A DNA stretch of 64,000 nucleotides from Acinetobacter ihumii (GCF_900625095.1 NZ_LR130760.1:2800903-2864902), one strand, 5' to 3'. Shown: positions 44,991 to 55,074, counted from the stretch's first letter. The notes: generated by a model not told the origin, from the sequence alone. Program-made: numbers and translations.

Positions 44991-45926
44991 TTATAAATGT
45001 GGGCGACGTACACGATCGAGCATGCTGAAATACTGCCTTAATTCCGTATGTCGAATATTCCACCATTTTTCTGGATTATATTTTGCGAAAACATAGAAAA
45101 TAAACTCTTTAATACTCTTACGATTAGTGACTTTTAGGCTTTTCCAGTAGGTCGATAGCGCTTTTTTTTGTAATAGCATTTTTTGTTGTGGATTGAGATT
45201 GTGATTCATTAAAAAGTCATCAATCGTAAAAAACATATCATGATGCTGCTGATTTAAGTTTTGTGAAAGTCTATTTTTACCACGAATTTGCTTGGTTTCA
45301 TTTTCATCCAGAATCACAAAGACAGTTGGTGTCTCGGTAAAGAGTAATTTTTTAGCAACCATTCCGAGTTCAAGCGCAAGAGATTCATCCTGAATAAATA
45401 GGGTGGGATTACAACCTTTGGATTCTTGCCACAAATCACGGGTGCACATCACGCACATTTCCATAATATTATGCTGAATCATATAGGTGAGAGGCTGTTC
45501 TACAGTCATTGTGGATATTTCTGGGAAATGATGAATTTCGTTTAAATCATGAATTTTGACTTTGTTTCCGTAGAATAAATCACAATTTGATTCCTGCATT
45601 AAGGTCATTATTTGTTTGAGACGCTCAGGTGCAAGCACATCATCGGCATCCATAAAAAAAATATAGTCTCCTAATGCTAAATCTGCACCTTGATTGAGCC
45701 GATTTGCAGGTCCTAAGTTGTTGCTATTTGTAATAATTTTTACTTTCTGATAGGTTTGTTCTAGTGTGTTGGAAAATTCAAGCCAAGAAGGATCAGTCGA
45801 TGCATCATCTACAATAATAATTTCAAGTAAATCAGGCTGCTCAGGTTGCAATGAGTCAATCGTACGTTGTAATAGAAGTCCTTTATTGAAATGCGTTAAG
45901 ACCACTGAAATACGAGGTGAAGACAT
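44991..45926 (-). CDS. family 2 glycosyltransferase
   Basis: A 311-residue inverting GT-A enzyme. The start ISVVLTHFNKGLLLQRTIDSL is typical. The nucleotide-binding EIIIVDDASTD (about 37-47) and the metal-binding FFMDADDVL (about 90-98, DAD as DXD) are intact. It presumably adds a sugar to the growing outer core on the cytoplasmic face. It starts three bases after the stop of the unknown gene upstream, so both are transcribed together on the minus strand. Confidence 0.93.
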   Translation of the reverse strand: MSSPRISVVLTHFNKGLLLQRTIDSLQPEQPDLLEIIIVDDASTDPSWLEFSNTLEQTYQKVKIITNSNNLGPANRLNQGADLALGDYIFFMDADDVLAPERLKQIMTLMQESNCDLFYGNKVKIHDLNEIHHFPEISTMTVEQPLTYMIQHNIMEMCVMCTRDLWQESKGCNPTLFIQDESLALELGMVAKKLLFTETPTVFVILDENETKQIRGKNRLSQNLNQQHHDMFFTIDDFLMNHNLNPQQKMLLQKKALSTYWKSLKVTNRKSIKEFIFYVFAKYNPEKWWNIRHTELRQYFSMLDRVRRPHL

Positions 45927-45929
45927 AGA

Positions 45930-46613
45930 CTAATTCACTTGCTTATATTTAAGCGTTTTATTTAACCATAAAAAGAAAGTTTTGAGCGGTCCTGTCATAC
46001 TGTTGGTTGCCAAAAACTGCACCTGTACATGAGAAATATGATATTTACGACAAAAAAACATACGATGATGACCCTGATGTAATTTATCTTTTACCCCTAG
46101 ACCACGGCATAACATAATGGCCATAGGATAGTTTTTATCATATCCATGCAGTCGAAAAGATTCATCAATCTCATTAAATCTGGATTGTCTTTGATCTTTA
46201 GGCACGCCCCATTTGTTTCGATCACTATAATTATAAGCCGTTTCTTCGGTCTTTAAATTTCGCTCTAAATGATTATCAATGATATCACTCAGATAGATTT
46301 CATAGCTGTTGGAAGAATAATCCAGATATTTTTTACGAATGGGTTTGAGTAATGCAAAAAAAGAAAGTTGTGGTGCACGTTGCCTAAAAATAATTCGTGT
46401 TGGAATGTGGGTCTGACCTTGTTGAAGCGCTTGAATCAACTGATCTCGCCCACGAACAAGTTTATCTGTAATTTTTAGCTTTTCCTGACCAATAAATAAA
46501 ACCACCTTGTCACTATATTCATCTGGAATGTTGATATCAGATAAGTCATCAAGAGCGAGTAACTCATTAATTTTAATATGATAAATTTCAGATGAAAAGC
46601 CAAGATCAGACAT
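45930..46613 (-). CDS. unknown outer-core locus protein with a ParB/Srx-like motif
   Basis: A 227-residue soluble protein of no recognised family. The segment LHQGHHRMFFCRKYHISHVQVQF (shown here only as a motif, residues about 180-205) recalls the GHHR motif of ParB/sulfiredoxin-like folds. Upstream lie TRIIFRQRAPQL and a Lys/Arg-rich middle. It has no sugar-nucleotide motif or membrane helix. It is first of the three minus-strand genes and overlaps none. A regulatory or kinase-like role in core assembly is possible, but nothing in the sequence proves it. Confidence 0.65.
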   Translation of the reverse strand: MSDLGFSSEIYHIKINELLALDDLSDINIPDEYSDKVVLFIGQEKLKITDKLVRGRDQLIQALQQGQTHIPTRIIFRQRAPQLSFFALLKPIRKKYLDYSSNSYEIYLSDIIDNHLERNLKTEETAYNYSDRNKWGVPKDQRQSRFNEIDESFRLHGYDKNYPMAIMLCRGLGVKDKLHQGHHRMFFCRKYHISHVQVQFLATNSMTGPLKTFFLWLNKTLKYKQVN

Positions 46614-46748
46614 AAAAACAATGTATCAGATGTAAAAATATTTAGCACCCATCTTACTTAAAAAAAAACGATCAATCCATAACAACAGATCATTATTATT
46701 TCTTGATCAGTTACTTTATAATTATCGGTATCATAACTTTGCATTTCG

Positions 46749-47537
46749 ATGAACAACGTGAAAAAGTATTTAATTAGCATTGAACAGCCTGAAAGTCCGA
46801 GGTTAACTAACTTTTTTGCTCAGTCTACTTTTTCACGATATCAATCAGAGTTTATTCAATGCGGTGTGATTGGTGCAGATCTCCCCACTAGGGAATATTT
46901 TAAGTTGGCTGTAGCTGGTCGAAAAAAACCACTGAGTCCTGCTGAATTAGGTTGTACATTATCTCATCTGGAGGCACTGAAAAATTTTCTATCAACAGAT
47001 GAGAAATATGCCTGTATTTTTGAAGATGATGCAATTTCTTTAAAGGATTTTGATTTAAATTCACTTGAAACCGAAATCTCACAATTAAATCTGAAGGAAT
47101 GTTTCTTTTTTAGTCTTGGCGGAATACAACTTAAAAGTAATCAGCGTGTTCGAGGTACACTCCTTGATCAGCAAATCAATGAAAAACAAATCCTTCAATT
47201 ACACCCACTTTATTTTGGACGTTTTTTCTATACTTATGCATATGTCGTAGATAGAAAAATGGCTGAACTGTTACTTCAGTACCATCAACCCCCTAAAGGT
47301 TGTGATCATTGGTCTCAAATCACAAATTACGACCCAAACTGTAACTTCTATGCGACTTTCTTATTTGATCATCCTGAATTGGATCAAATTGCTACGGGTC
47401 AAAGTTATATTGAACAAGAACGACAGTCTATTGGTCTAGAACAGAGTAAAAATAAATCATTTTTTTTAAGGTTAAAAATTTCAATTTTAAAGAAATTTTA
47501 TAATATTTTTTTAAATCAATATAAAAAAATAAATTGA
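46749..47537 (+). CDS. family 25 glycosyltransferase (LPS galactosyltransferase type)
   Basis: A 262-residue enzyme of the GT25 group, which transfers galactose or similar sugars in lipooligosaccharide. Signatures are KKYLISIEQPESPRL at the start, LSPAELGCTLSHLEALKNFL, and the acidic IFEDDAISL at about 90-98. The basic, aromatic C-terminus (LRLKISILKKFYNIFLNQYKK) suggests peripheral membrane attachment. It is divergent from the minus-strand unit, with a 135-base promoter region between. Confidence 0.92.
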   Translation: MNNVKKYLISIEQPESPRLTNFFAQSTFSRYQSEFIQCGVIGADLPTREYFKLAVAGRKKPLSPAELGCTLSHLEALKNFLSTDEKYACIFEDDAISLKDFDLNSLETEISQLNLKECFFFSLGGIQLKSNQRVRGTLLDQQINEKQILQLHPLYFGRFFYTYAYVVDRKMAELLLQYHQPPKGCDHWSQITNYDPNCNFYATFLFDHPELDQIATGQSYIEQERQSIGLEQSKNKSFFLRLKISILKKFYNIFLNQYKKIN

Positions 47538-47611
47538 AATTAAGCCTATTGGTTGGGTTGACGTTTTAAGTTCATTCGCAATGAAATGCTTAAATTTTTA
47601 TGGAGATGATT

Positions 47612-48640
47612 GTGGTGGATAATTTTATGATTTCAGAAGAAAAATGTGCAGATGTGATGTATCTATTTTCAGAAGACTCAGCTCAGACCAAACGATTAAA
47701 ACGCTTAAAAAAACAACCTTGGCGTACTTTTTATTCTACATTCACTACAAAAAAATTCCGTAAAGCTCAGGCAAGAGAGGCAAATCTTTTACAAAAAAAA
47801 CATGTCGCACGACAATGGGATTTTTTTATCGATCAATATCTGGCAGGTCAATTAAATCACTTTAAATTAGAACCTAAAATCAATTTAGGGAATGAAAAAA
47901 TCATTTGGCAATATTGGGGGCAGGGAATCGAATTAGCCAATGAAAATGAAACCGTTCAATTATGTTTTGCTTCAGTAGATAAATTTAAAGGTGATTATAA
48001 AGTTATTCGACTTGATGAAAACACCATAAAAGATTATTTAGATTTACCTGATTTTGTCTGGGAAAGAAAGCAAAATCCTTACTTTAAACCAGCTTTTTTT
48101 GCAGATTTAATCAGATTGGCTTTGCTAGATATATATGGTGGTATCTGGATTGATGCTACAATTTTGTTAACAAATCAAATTGATAAAAATATTTTAAATC
48201 AAGATTTTTTTATGTTTCAAAGAAGTGCTAATGCTGAAAATAAAGATTTTTGGATTGCATTTAACTCAGATTATTTTGGTTGGAGTGATGAACATTTTGT
48301 TAATATACTGAATAGCTTTATTGTTGCAAAAAAAAATAATGAAATTATACATACATGCCTAAATATAATGTTGAACTACTGGAAGACACAAAAAGATATA
48401 CCGCATTATTTCTTTTTTCAAATTATGATGAATGAATTACTTAAAAAAAATACTTTTAATGTAGATATGTTGATTTTAGATGATACTTTACCACATTTAC
48501 TACAAACGAAAATGAAAGAGCCGTTTAACTCAAATGGATATGATCGTATATTAAAAGATACGAATATCCATAAAATTAATTATATCAAAGAGGCGGATGA
48601 AAATTCATATTTTTATCAATTAAAAAATCTTCTAGGCTAG
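47612..48640 (+). CDS. capsular polysaccharide synthesis-type glycosyltransferase
   Basis: The protein of about 342 residues belongs to the Caps_synth/GT32-like group. IIWQYWGQGIELANENETVQL is followed by FADLIRLALLDIYGGIWIDATILL, where the DXD-like position reads WIDAT. Its start is unclear. GGAG at 47602-47605 best serves a GTG at 47612 or 47615, while ATG at 47600 or 47606 would overlap that site. It is convergent with the GT6 gene. The base composition is markedly AT-rich, as is usual for exchanged outer-core genes. Confidence 0.85.
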   Translation: MVDNFMISEEKCADVMYLFSEDSAQTKRLKRLKKQPWRTFYSTFTTKKFRKAQAREANLLQKKHVARQWDFFIDQYLAGQLNHFKLEPKINLGNEKIIWQYWGQGIELANENETVQLCFASVDKFKGDYKVIRLDENTIKDYLDLPDFVWERKQNPYFKPAFFADLIRLALLDIYGGIWIDATILLTNQIDKNILNQDFFMFQRSANAENKDFWIAFNSDYFGWSDEHFVNILNSFIVAKKNNEIIHTCLNIMLNYWKTQKDIPHYFFFQIMMNELLKKNTFNVDMLILDDTLPHLLQTKMKEPFNSNGYDRILKDTNIHKINYIKEADENSYFYQLKNLLG

Positions 48641-48673
48641 GTTAAGTTTAAAACAACTTTTTAATTGGTTGTT

Positions 48674-49531
48674 TCATAAGAGAAAAGATTTAATATATTG
48701 TTTTAGTCTAAAAGCATACCTCTTTTTATGTAAACTTTTAGTTTTAAGCCAATCATTTTCAGTTATTTTTTCGTTGGTTTCACTACGAAGGTAGGCATGT
48801 CCACCAAAGCGGAAATGACTTTTATCAGAGAACATAATTTTTGCTGATTTTTTCCAGTATTCAGTTTCACCCCGAGTAAAATATGCAGGTAATATTTTTA
48901 TATCTTCTCTATTAAGTGCATATTTGTTCAAATGGCTTTCATCATGCCATAATGCGATAACATTATTTTCTAAATCAATTTTTGTATTTTTGTTGAGTGT
49001 TTCACACATATTTAAATAGTCTTGGCATCTCCCTCCATTCAAGGCACCTGTGAAATAAAATTTTCCAGAATTGTAATCAATATAGGCAGTACTTTCAGGA
49101 TTTCGATCGTAGGTGAATTTATCGATACGTTTATGAAAGGAATGAGGCTGTAGTGCGAAAATTAAGTTTTCATCTTGTTTTTCTGGTAAAAACTCTTTAG
49201 AGGTTACTTCTTTTACAATCTCAGTATTTGCATTAAAGAAGAAAACAAAATCATATTCTTTTAATTTATCTTTTTGTGATAGAAAAATTTCAAATCTCAT
49301 TAAAGTATCATATGGCCAACCGAGCTTTTCTTGCTGAATATAAGTGACATTACTGAGATTACTTTTATTTAATAAGGCTGCATCATCGGTAAAAACGAAA
49401 TAATGTTTTTTATTGGATCTAAGTAAATTTTTTTCTGCTGATTCATAAAAGTGTTGCCAAAAAACAGTATATCGTCCAGTCGCAATATAAAGTATTGCAA
49501 TTGAAGCTTGATTGAGATCAGTATTTAGCAT
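48674..49531 (-). CDS. family 6 glycosyltransferase (bacterial ABO-like)
   Basis: The 285-residue enzyme resembles bacterial GT6 members, homologues of the vertebrate ABO and alpha-1,3-galactosyltransferases. IAILYIATGRYTVFW opens it, and YDFVFFFNANTEI carries NAN (N-x-N) in place of the metal-binding DXD, as known for bacterial GT6. YFTGALNGGR and ALWHDESHLNKY are the donor and acceptor loops. It should add a Gal or GalNAc-like residue in alpha-1,3 linkage, the sugar being uncertain. The C-terminal KKRYAFRLKQYIKSFLL is basic and amphipathic. Confidence 0.9.
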   Translation of the reverse strand: MLNTDLNQASIAILYIATGRYTVFWQHFYESAEKNLLRSNKKHYFVFTDDAALLNKSNLSNVTYIQQEKLGWPYDTLMRFEIFLSQKDKLKEYDFVFFFNANTEIVKEVTSKEFLPEKQDENLIFALQPHSFHKRIDKFTYDRNPESTAYIDYNSGKFYFTGALNGGRCQDYLNMCETLNKNTKIDLENNVIALWHDESHLNKYALNREDIKILPAYFTRGETEYWKKSAKIMFSDKSHFRFGGHAYLRSETNEKITENDWLKTKSLHKKRYAFRLKQYIKSFLL

Positions 49532-49577
49532 ATATGAAAATTTTTAGAGTCAATATGAATGTATTCAAAATTGAATG

Positions 49578-49796
49578 CTAGGATTGATCCGCATTACCTT
49601 TTAACACCATATAAATCAGTGCCACGAAAATCAATAAGGCACCAGCTAGACTACTGATACAGAAAAACAGAATCCGTTGATTGGTGTCCATGTTAAATAA
49701 CTCATTGGCAAGGATATAACGCATAAACAACCATTGTGCTAATGCAAAAACGATGACGACAAGAGCGTGTCGACGTACTTCAGGACGCATTGCCAT
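49578..49796 (-). CDS. small two-helix membrane protein, 72 residues
   Basis: Two hydrophobic stretches (about 10-28 and 42-66) separated by a short loop (ANELFNMDTNQR) make a small inner-membrane protein. The N-terminus MRPEVRRHA is basic, so it probably faces the cytoplasm. No family is recognised. It lies between the outer-core cluster and aspS on the same strand as aspS, which is upstream of it. Confidence 0.7.
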   Translation of the reverse strand: MAMRPEVRRHALVVIVFALAQWLFMRYILANELFNMDTNQRILFFCISSLAGALLIFVALIYMVLKGNADQS

Positions 49797-49901
49797 ACTG
49801 AGTTATCCATTGCGAGAGTAAAGCGTTATTATGCCATTAACCAGAGTCAACCTCAATTCATGTCATGATTCTTGATGTAACCCTTAACCAAACGTGAAGA
49901 A

Positions 49902-49919
49902 GCCAGCATAAATGCTGGC
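49902..49919 (-). terminator. possible aspS terminator
   Basis: GCCAGCA (49902-49908) pairs with TGCTGGC (49913-49919) around TAAA. On the minus strand only a weak TTCTTC follows. Moderate support. Confidence 0.5.
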
Positions 49920-49946
49920 CTCTTTAGACGTTTTATACAACTAAAA

Positions 49947-51725
49947 TCAATCTTCTTTCTTTGCTTGTTCGCGTAAACGAATGCCTAAGTCACGTAATTG
50001 ATTTGGCTCAACTGGTGCAGGGGCTTGAGTCAATGGACATTCAGCAGTCTTGGTTTTCGGGAATGCAATGACATCACGAATAGACGCTGCGCCTGTCATT
50101 AACATAATCAAACGATCCAGACCAAAAGCCAAACCACCATGTGGAGGGGCACCATAACGTAATGCATTTAACAAGAAGCTGAATTTCTCTTCGGCTTCTT
50201 CTTCACTAATACCTAAGGCTTCAAAAATGGCTTTTTGCATCTCTAAAGTGTAAATACGCAATGAACCACCACCAATTTCAGTACCATTTAAAACCATGTC
50301 ATAGGCAACAGACAATGCTTCACCCGGATTGGCTTTCACATCTTCAACGCTAGATTTTGGTAAGGTAAATGGATGGTGAACCGAAGTCCATTTGCCATCA
50401 TCCGTTTCTTCAAACATTGGGAAATCAACCACCCAAAGTGGTGCCCATTCGCAGGTTGCAAGTTTTAAGTCATGACCAATCTTAACGCGTAATGCGCCCA
50501 TGGCATCATTCACGACTTTGGCTTTATCTGCACCAAAGAACACGATGTCGCCATTTTCTGCACCGACACGTTTTAACAAGTCAAGCACGATCGGCTCAAT
50601 AAACTTCACGATTGGAGATTGCAAACCTTCAATGCCTTTTTCAAGCTCATTGACTTTGATGTAGGCTAAACCTTTCGCACCGTAGATGCCAACGAACTTG
50701 GTATATTCATCAATCGCGCTACGTGGTAATGAGCCTGCACCCGGTACACGTAAAGCCACAATACGACCTTTAGGATCTTTAGCTGGGCCTGCAAAAACTT
50801 TAAATTCCACGTCTTGCATTAAGTCAGCAACGTCGACCAGTTTTAACGGAATACGCATATCAGGCTTGTCTGATGCATAATCACGCATCGCATCGTTATA
50901 AGTCATACGTTCAAATTTATCGAACTTGACCCCAAGCAAATCGTTAAATAATTTAACGGTCATGCCTTCCATCAAATCCATGATGTCATCATCGTTTAAG
51001 AACGATGTTTCGATGTCGATTTGAGTAAATTCAGGCTGACGATCCGCACGTAAGTCTTCGTCACGGAAACATTTTGCAATTTGGTAATAACGATCGATAC
51101 CACCGACCATTAATAACTGTTTAAATAATTGTGGGGATTGTGGCAATGCATAGAAGCTACCATTTTGAACACGGCTTGGGACTAAATAGTCACGCGCACC
51201 TTCTGGTGTTGCACGGGTCAAAATAGGAGTTTCAACGTCCAAGAAACCATTATCATCTAAATAGTTACGAATTAGAGTTGTGGCTTTAGAACGTAAACGT
51301 AAACGCTCTAACATTTCAGGACGACGAATATCAAGGAAGCGATATTTTAAACGATGTTCTTCCGACACGTTAATATTGTCATCATTCAAAGGGAATGGAG
51401 GTGTTTCAGACTGTGCAAGAACTTCAATTTCTTTGCCCAAAACCTCAATTTGACCACTGACCATATTGGCATTTTCGGTGCCTTCATAACGACGACGAAC
51501 ACGACCCGTAATTTTTAGCACAAATTCAGAACGCGCTTTATCTGCTGTTGCAAAGGCTTCTGGGGTGTCAGGGTCGATCACGACTTGGACTAAACCATCA
51601 CGGTCACGCATATCCAAGAAAATTACACCACCATGGTCACGGCGACGGTGTACCCATCCACAAAGAGTTACGGTCTGGTCAATTTGGGCTTCTGTTAAAG
51701 AGCCACAGTAATGAGTTCGCATCAT
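49947..51725 (-). CDS. aspS: aspartyl-tRNA synthetase AspS
   Basis: A class II synthetase that charges tRNA-Asp. It has 592 residues of the bacterial form. The N-terminal OB-fold anticodon domain has [24 protein letters not shown]. Motif 2 is [19 protein letters not shown], a bacterial GAD insertion domain (about 300-410) is present, and motif 3 is [14 protein letters not shown]. Two consecutive methionine codons start the frame. It is the right boundary of the outer-core locus. Confidence 0.98.
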   Translation of the reverse strand: MMRTHYCGSLTEAQIDQTVTLCGWVHRRRDHGGVIFLDMRDRDGLVQVVIDPDTPEAFATADKARSEFVLKITGRVRRRYEGTENANMVSGQIEVLGKEIEVLAQSETPPFPLNDDNINVSEEHRLKYRFLDIRRPEMLERLRLRSKATTLIRNYLDDNGFLDVETPILTRATPEGARDYLVPSRVQNGSFYALPQSPQLFKQLLMVGGIDRYYQIAKCFRDEDLRADRQPEFTQIDIETSFLNDDDIMDLMEGMTVKLFNDLLGVKFDKFERMTYNDAMRDYASDKPDMRIPLKLVDVADLMQDVEFKVFAGPAKDPKGRIVALRVPGAGSLPRSAIDEYTKFVGIYGAKGLAYIKVNELEKGIEGLQSPIVKFIEPIVLDLLKRVGAENGDIVFFGADKAKVVNDAMGALRVKIGHDLKLATCEWAPLWVVDFPMFEETDDGKWTSVHHPFTLPKSSVEDVKANPGEALSVAYDMVLNGTEIGGGSLRIYTLEMQKAIFEALGISEEEAEEKFSFLLNALRYGAPPHGGLAFGLDRLIMLMTGAASIRDVIAFPKTKTAECPLTQAPAPVEPNQLRDLGIRLREQAKKED

Positions 51726-51858
51726 AATTTTAAAAATCCAAACTATATTGGCTGTAGGGGCGCATACGTAAACAGCGTACCGCCAGTGAATCAGCGATTA
51801 TGCCTTCTCAGAGGACGGGTCACAAGAACTTGAATGAAAAATACCAAAAAATGAAGGC

Positions 51859-52632
51859 TTAATTGTCATTTTTTCGCTGAAATTGATTGAAGAATTTCAG
51901 TAAAATAAAGATAAGGCAACTCAAACTAAAGCTGATAAGAAAACCACGACAAAAATAATTAATCGCTTTGCCAGTAATCACATAAGTCTCTGTATGCCAA
52001 AGTTGTGGGTCAATGTGTTGTAAATAGAGAAATACTGCATAACTGCCCGTAGCGCATGAGAGCAATACAACTAAGCTCAACAATAAAAAGAAGCTGCGCT
52101 GCTGTGCAATACGATGTTGAATGAAATAGCGATAACACATCCAACCCAGAATCGGCAAACTCACGATAGATGTCGCCAGTTGTAAAAAACGATGAACGGG
52201 ATAGGTTCGTCCAAAAAATACAAGAGCCTGACCGAGAAAATCCTGAAATGCGAAAGTTCTAAAGTCATCGTGGGTTAAGCCATCCCAAACAATATGTGTG
52301 ACACAACCGACCATGATCCCCACCATACAGGCAATGGCAAAACCACAAAATTGATGAAGGCTTTTAAAATTCAAATCATCCTGTAGCGCAAGCCATTGGT
52401 ACAGTACAGGACGATAGAGCAAATACCAAACTAGGCAAAACCCAAGTCCAAGTAATAAATTCGGGATTATTAAGCCAGACCATTCATGACTAATGGTGAT
52501 GTTTTCATCAGTAAATAATCGAACTAAATCGGGTGTCATACAGCCAATCGCCAAAGCAGCGACGGGTAATGTGTGTCGAGTAAGTTTGGCAATAGGAGGT
52601 GCAAGAACAGCATGGGACAACGTAAAAGGCAT
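51859..52632 (-). CDS. DUF4184 family membrane protein
   Basis: The 257-residue protein begins MPFTLSHAVLAPPIAKLTRHTLP, with GCMTPDLVRL soon after, both typical of DUF4184. About six hydrophobic helices follow, and a His/Asp-containing segment (THIVWDGLTHDDF, about 130-142) could form a metal site like that in membrane-bound hydrolases with related plans. The function is unknown. It ends 134 bases before aspS on the same strand, and it is divergent from the zinc receptor gene. Confidence 0.88.
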   Translation of the reverse strand: MPFTLSHAVLAPPIAKLTRHTLPVAALAIGCMTPDLVRLFTDENITISHEWSGLIIPNLLLGLGFCLVWYLLYRPVLYQWLALQDDLNFKSLHQFCGFAIACMVGIMVGCVTHIVWDGLTHDDFRTFAFQDFLGQALVFFGRTYPVHRFLQLATSIVSLPILGWMCYRYFIQHRIAQQRSFFLLLSLVVLLSCATGSYAVFLYLQHIDPQLWHTETYVITGKAINYFCRGFLISFSLSCLIFILLKFFNQFQRKNDN

Positions 52633-52720
52633 ATAGGCGAAGCAATTAATTCTGACTCAATATCGGGTTTGAGTTTAAAGCGTCAATTGAAGAATGAATG
52701 TTTTTTATTGCAAATTTCAT

Positions 52721-52738
52721 GAAATGTTATAATATTTC
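52721..52738 (+). promoter_or_regulatory. Zur-type operator upstream of the first zinc receptor
   Basis: GAAATGTTATAATATTTC resembles the known gammaproteobacterial Zur box (GAAATGTTATANTATAACATTTC type). It lies 48 bases before the ATG of the ZnuD-like gene. Repression in high zinc is the expected effect. Confidence 0.7.
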
Positions 52739-52785
52739 AAAAATTAAGAAATGATTAAGCTTTATATTATTGTTGAGTTTTATGT

Positions 52786-54849
52786 ATGTCTTTTCAGAAA
52801 AAAATATTGTCGTTTTCAATCTTGAGTATCATGTCTTCAACGCTTTATGCGGTTGAAAGTCAATCTGCCACTCATCAATTGGAAACCATCGAAGCAACCG
52901 CACATCCGCTGGTACAAACGGCTGTGGACTATGCTGCTGCGGATCATGTGATTAAAAATGAGCAATTACGACAGGGCGGGGCAACCATTGGTGAGGCACT
53001 GAGTGATCAGGTTGGGGTGTATTCCAATCAATTTGGGCCGGGTGCAAGTCGTCCTGTGATTCGCGGTCAGGATGGGGCGCGCGTGAAAGTTTTGGCGAAT
53101 GCGTCTGAAACGATGGATGTGTCAACTCTATCTCCCGATCATGCAGTAACGGTCGATCCAATCTTGGCCAAACAGGTTGAAATCGTCCGTGGTCCATCAA
53201 CTTTGCTGTATGGTGCAGGCACAGTAGGTGGATTGGTTAATATCACCGATAGCAAAATTCCAACTCAAATGCCTGAAAACGGTTATGAAGGTCAAGTGGG
53301 TCTAAGATACAACACAGGCGGTGATGAAAAGTTGGGTGCTGCGGGGGTGACTGTCGGTTTGGGCGATCGGGTCGCGTTACGTGTTGAAGGTTCAAAACGT
53401 GATGCGAACAGTTATATTGCCCCTGATTATGTTCATGAGGGTGAAAAAGAACGCCGCGTGGATAACACCTTTGCTCAATCAGACAATGTCAGCTTAGGTT
53501 TGTCATGGATTTACGATCGAGGCTTTACTGGTGTTTCCTACACCAACCGTCAGGATCAGTATGGTTTGCCGGGACATAGCCACGAATATGAAAGCTGCCA
53601 TCCCCATGGAACGCATTTGCACTGTGGTGAACATGATGATCACGATCATGGTGAAGATGAAGAGGGACACGAGCATGAACATGATCATGCAGGTCCATGG
53701 GTTGATCTGAAATCGGAGCGTTATGATTTTAGAACAGAGCTGGATGATCCGTTTGTAGGCTTTAAAAAACTTCGTGCCCAGGCCAGCTATACCGATTATA
53801 AACATGATGAAATTGAAGAAGGCGAAGCGGCCACCACTTTTAAAAGCACAGGTTATGATGCCCGTTTAGAGTTGGTGCACAATCCAATCGCGGTTTGGGA
53901 AGGAGTCATCGGGACGCAATTTGGTCGTCAAAAGCTGGATATTAGCGGTGAAGAATCCTTATTTGCTGGGCCAAGTACGACCAATAAATGGAGCCTATTT
54001 GCCCTTGAGCATACCCAATGGAAAGATGTTCATTTTGAACTTGCAGCACGTTTTGATCAGCAAAATATTGATATTGATTCACCTCAGAAAAATTATGATG
54101 ATCATACTTTTTCTTATTCAGGTGCTGCCAACTGGTCATTTGCGCCAAATTATAAATTGTCACTGGTTGCCTCTCATCAGGAACGTATGCCACTCGCGCA
54201 AGAGCTTTATGCCAATGGTAAACATTTGGCTACCAACACCTATGAAATTGGCAATGAAAATCTGAATCCAGAAAAATCCAATAATATTGAACTGGGTTTT
54301 CATTACGATGCAGATCAACTGAACTATCATGTTCACCTGTTCCATAGCTGGTTTGATGATTACATTTATGCTCAAACCTTAGATCGTTATGAAAACTTTC
54401 GTCTGGTCGAATACACACAAGACGAAGCCCGTTTTTATGGGGTAGAAGGAGAAGTGTCTTATCAGCTATCACCACGATATAAAACAACTGTGTTTGGTGA
54501 TTATGTACGTGGCAAGATTGAAGCTGAAGGCAATGCGCCACGTATTCCGGGTGGACGTTTGGGCACACGTTTCGATGCTGATTTTGGCGACGGTTTCTCA
54601 GGCATGGCTGAGTATTATCATGCATTTAAGCAAGACAAAATTGCAGCCTACGAAACCGATACAGAAGGCTATAATATGGTCAATCTAGGATTGGCGTATG
54701 CAGCGCGTGCCACCAACAAAACCGACTATCGTGTTTATGTAAAAGCCAATAACGTACTGGATGAAACAGTTTATAACCATGCTTCGTTTTTATCCAATAT
54801 TCCCCATGTTGGACGAAACTTTACTGTAGGTGTTGATTTTAGTTTCTAA
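52786..54849 (+). CDS. ZnuD-like TonB-dependent zinc receptor with histidine-rich loop
   Basis: An outer-membrane active-transport receptor of 687 residues. A signal peptide (about 1-23, ending TLYA) leads into the plug domain with GVYSNQFGPGASRPVIRGQD and VEIVRGPSTLLYGAGTVGG. A 22-strand barrel ends in aromatic Phe (TVGVDFSF). An extracellular loop at about 262-304 is packed with His, Asp and Glu (CHPHGTHLHCGEHDDHDH and more), a known zinc-capturing feature of ZnuD. The Zur-like operator upstream fits zinc control. It is followed by a terminator and a second, related receptor. Confidence 0.93.
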   Translation: MSFQKKILSFSILSIMSSTLYAVESQSATHQLETIEATAHPLVQTAVDYAAADHVIKNEQLRQGGATIGEALSDQVGVYSNQFGPGASRPVIRGQDGARVKVLANASETMDVSTLSPDHAVTVDPILAKQVEIVRGPSTLLYGAGTVGGLVNITDSKIPTQMPENGYEGQVGLRYNTGGDEKLGAAGVTVGLGDRVALRVEGSKRDANSYIAPDYVHEGEKERRVDNTFAQSDNVSLGLSWIYDRGFTGVSYTNRQDQYGLPGHSHEYESCHPHGTHLHCGEHDDHDHGEDEEGHEHEHDHAGPWVDLKSERYDFRTELDDPFVGFKKLRAQASYTDYKHDEIEEGEAATTFKSTGYDARLELVHNPIAVWEGVIGTQFGRQKLDISGEESLFAGPSTTNKWSLFALEHTQWKDVHFELAARFDQQNIDIDSPQKNYDDHTFSYSGAANWSFAPNYKLSLVASHQERMPLAQELYANGKHLATNTYEIGNENLNPEKSNNIELGFHYDADQLNYHVHLFHSWFDDYIYAQTLDRYENFRLVEYTQDEARFYGVEGEVSYQLSPRYKTTVFGDYVRGKIEAEGNAPRIPGGRLGTRFDADFGDGFSGMAEYYHAFKQDKIAAYETDTEGYNMVNLGLAYAARATNKTDYRVYVKANNVLDETVYNHASFLSNIPHVGRNFTVGVDFSF

Positions 54850-54872
54850 AAAGTAGTTGTTTTTAAATATTC

Positions 54873-54908
54873 ACATGGAGTCTATCCCGCATAGGTTCCA
54901 TGTTTTTT
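54873..54908 (+). terminator. terminator after the first zinc receptor
   Basis: ACATGGA (54873-54879) pairs with TCCATGT (54897-54903), with an inner CTAT/ATAG pairing, and T6 follows. Confidence 0.8.
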
Positions 54909-55030
54909 GAAATATTATATTGTTACAATTATCTTTTGCTTAAATCTGACTTAAATTTTGATTAAAACCATAAAAGTCATATTCCCAATGGAAATAATGA
55001 TATCAAGCTGAATTTTCTTGAAAAATAAAC

Positions 55031-55048
55031 AATATATTATAACGTAAC
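55031..55048 (+). promoter_or_regulatory. Zur-like operator upstream of the second receptor
   Basis: The core ATATTATAAC (55034-55043) is identical to the reverse complement core of the box at 52721-52738, and flanks match partly. It lies 27 bases before the ATG at 55075, which supports that start over the GTG at 55051. Confidence 0.55.
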
Positions 55049-55074
55049 ATGTGATTGACTCTTGGATCATCATC

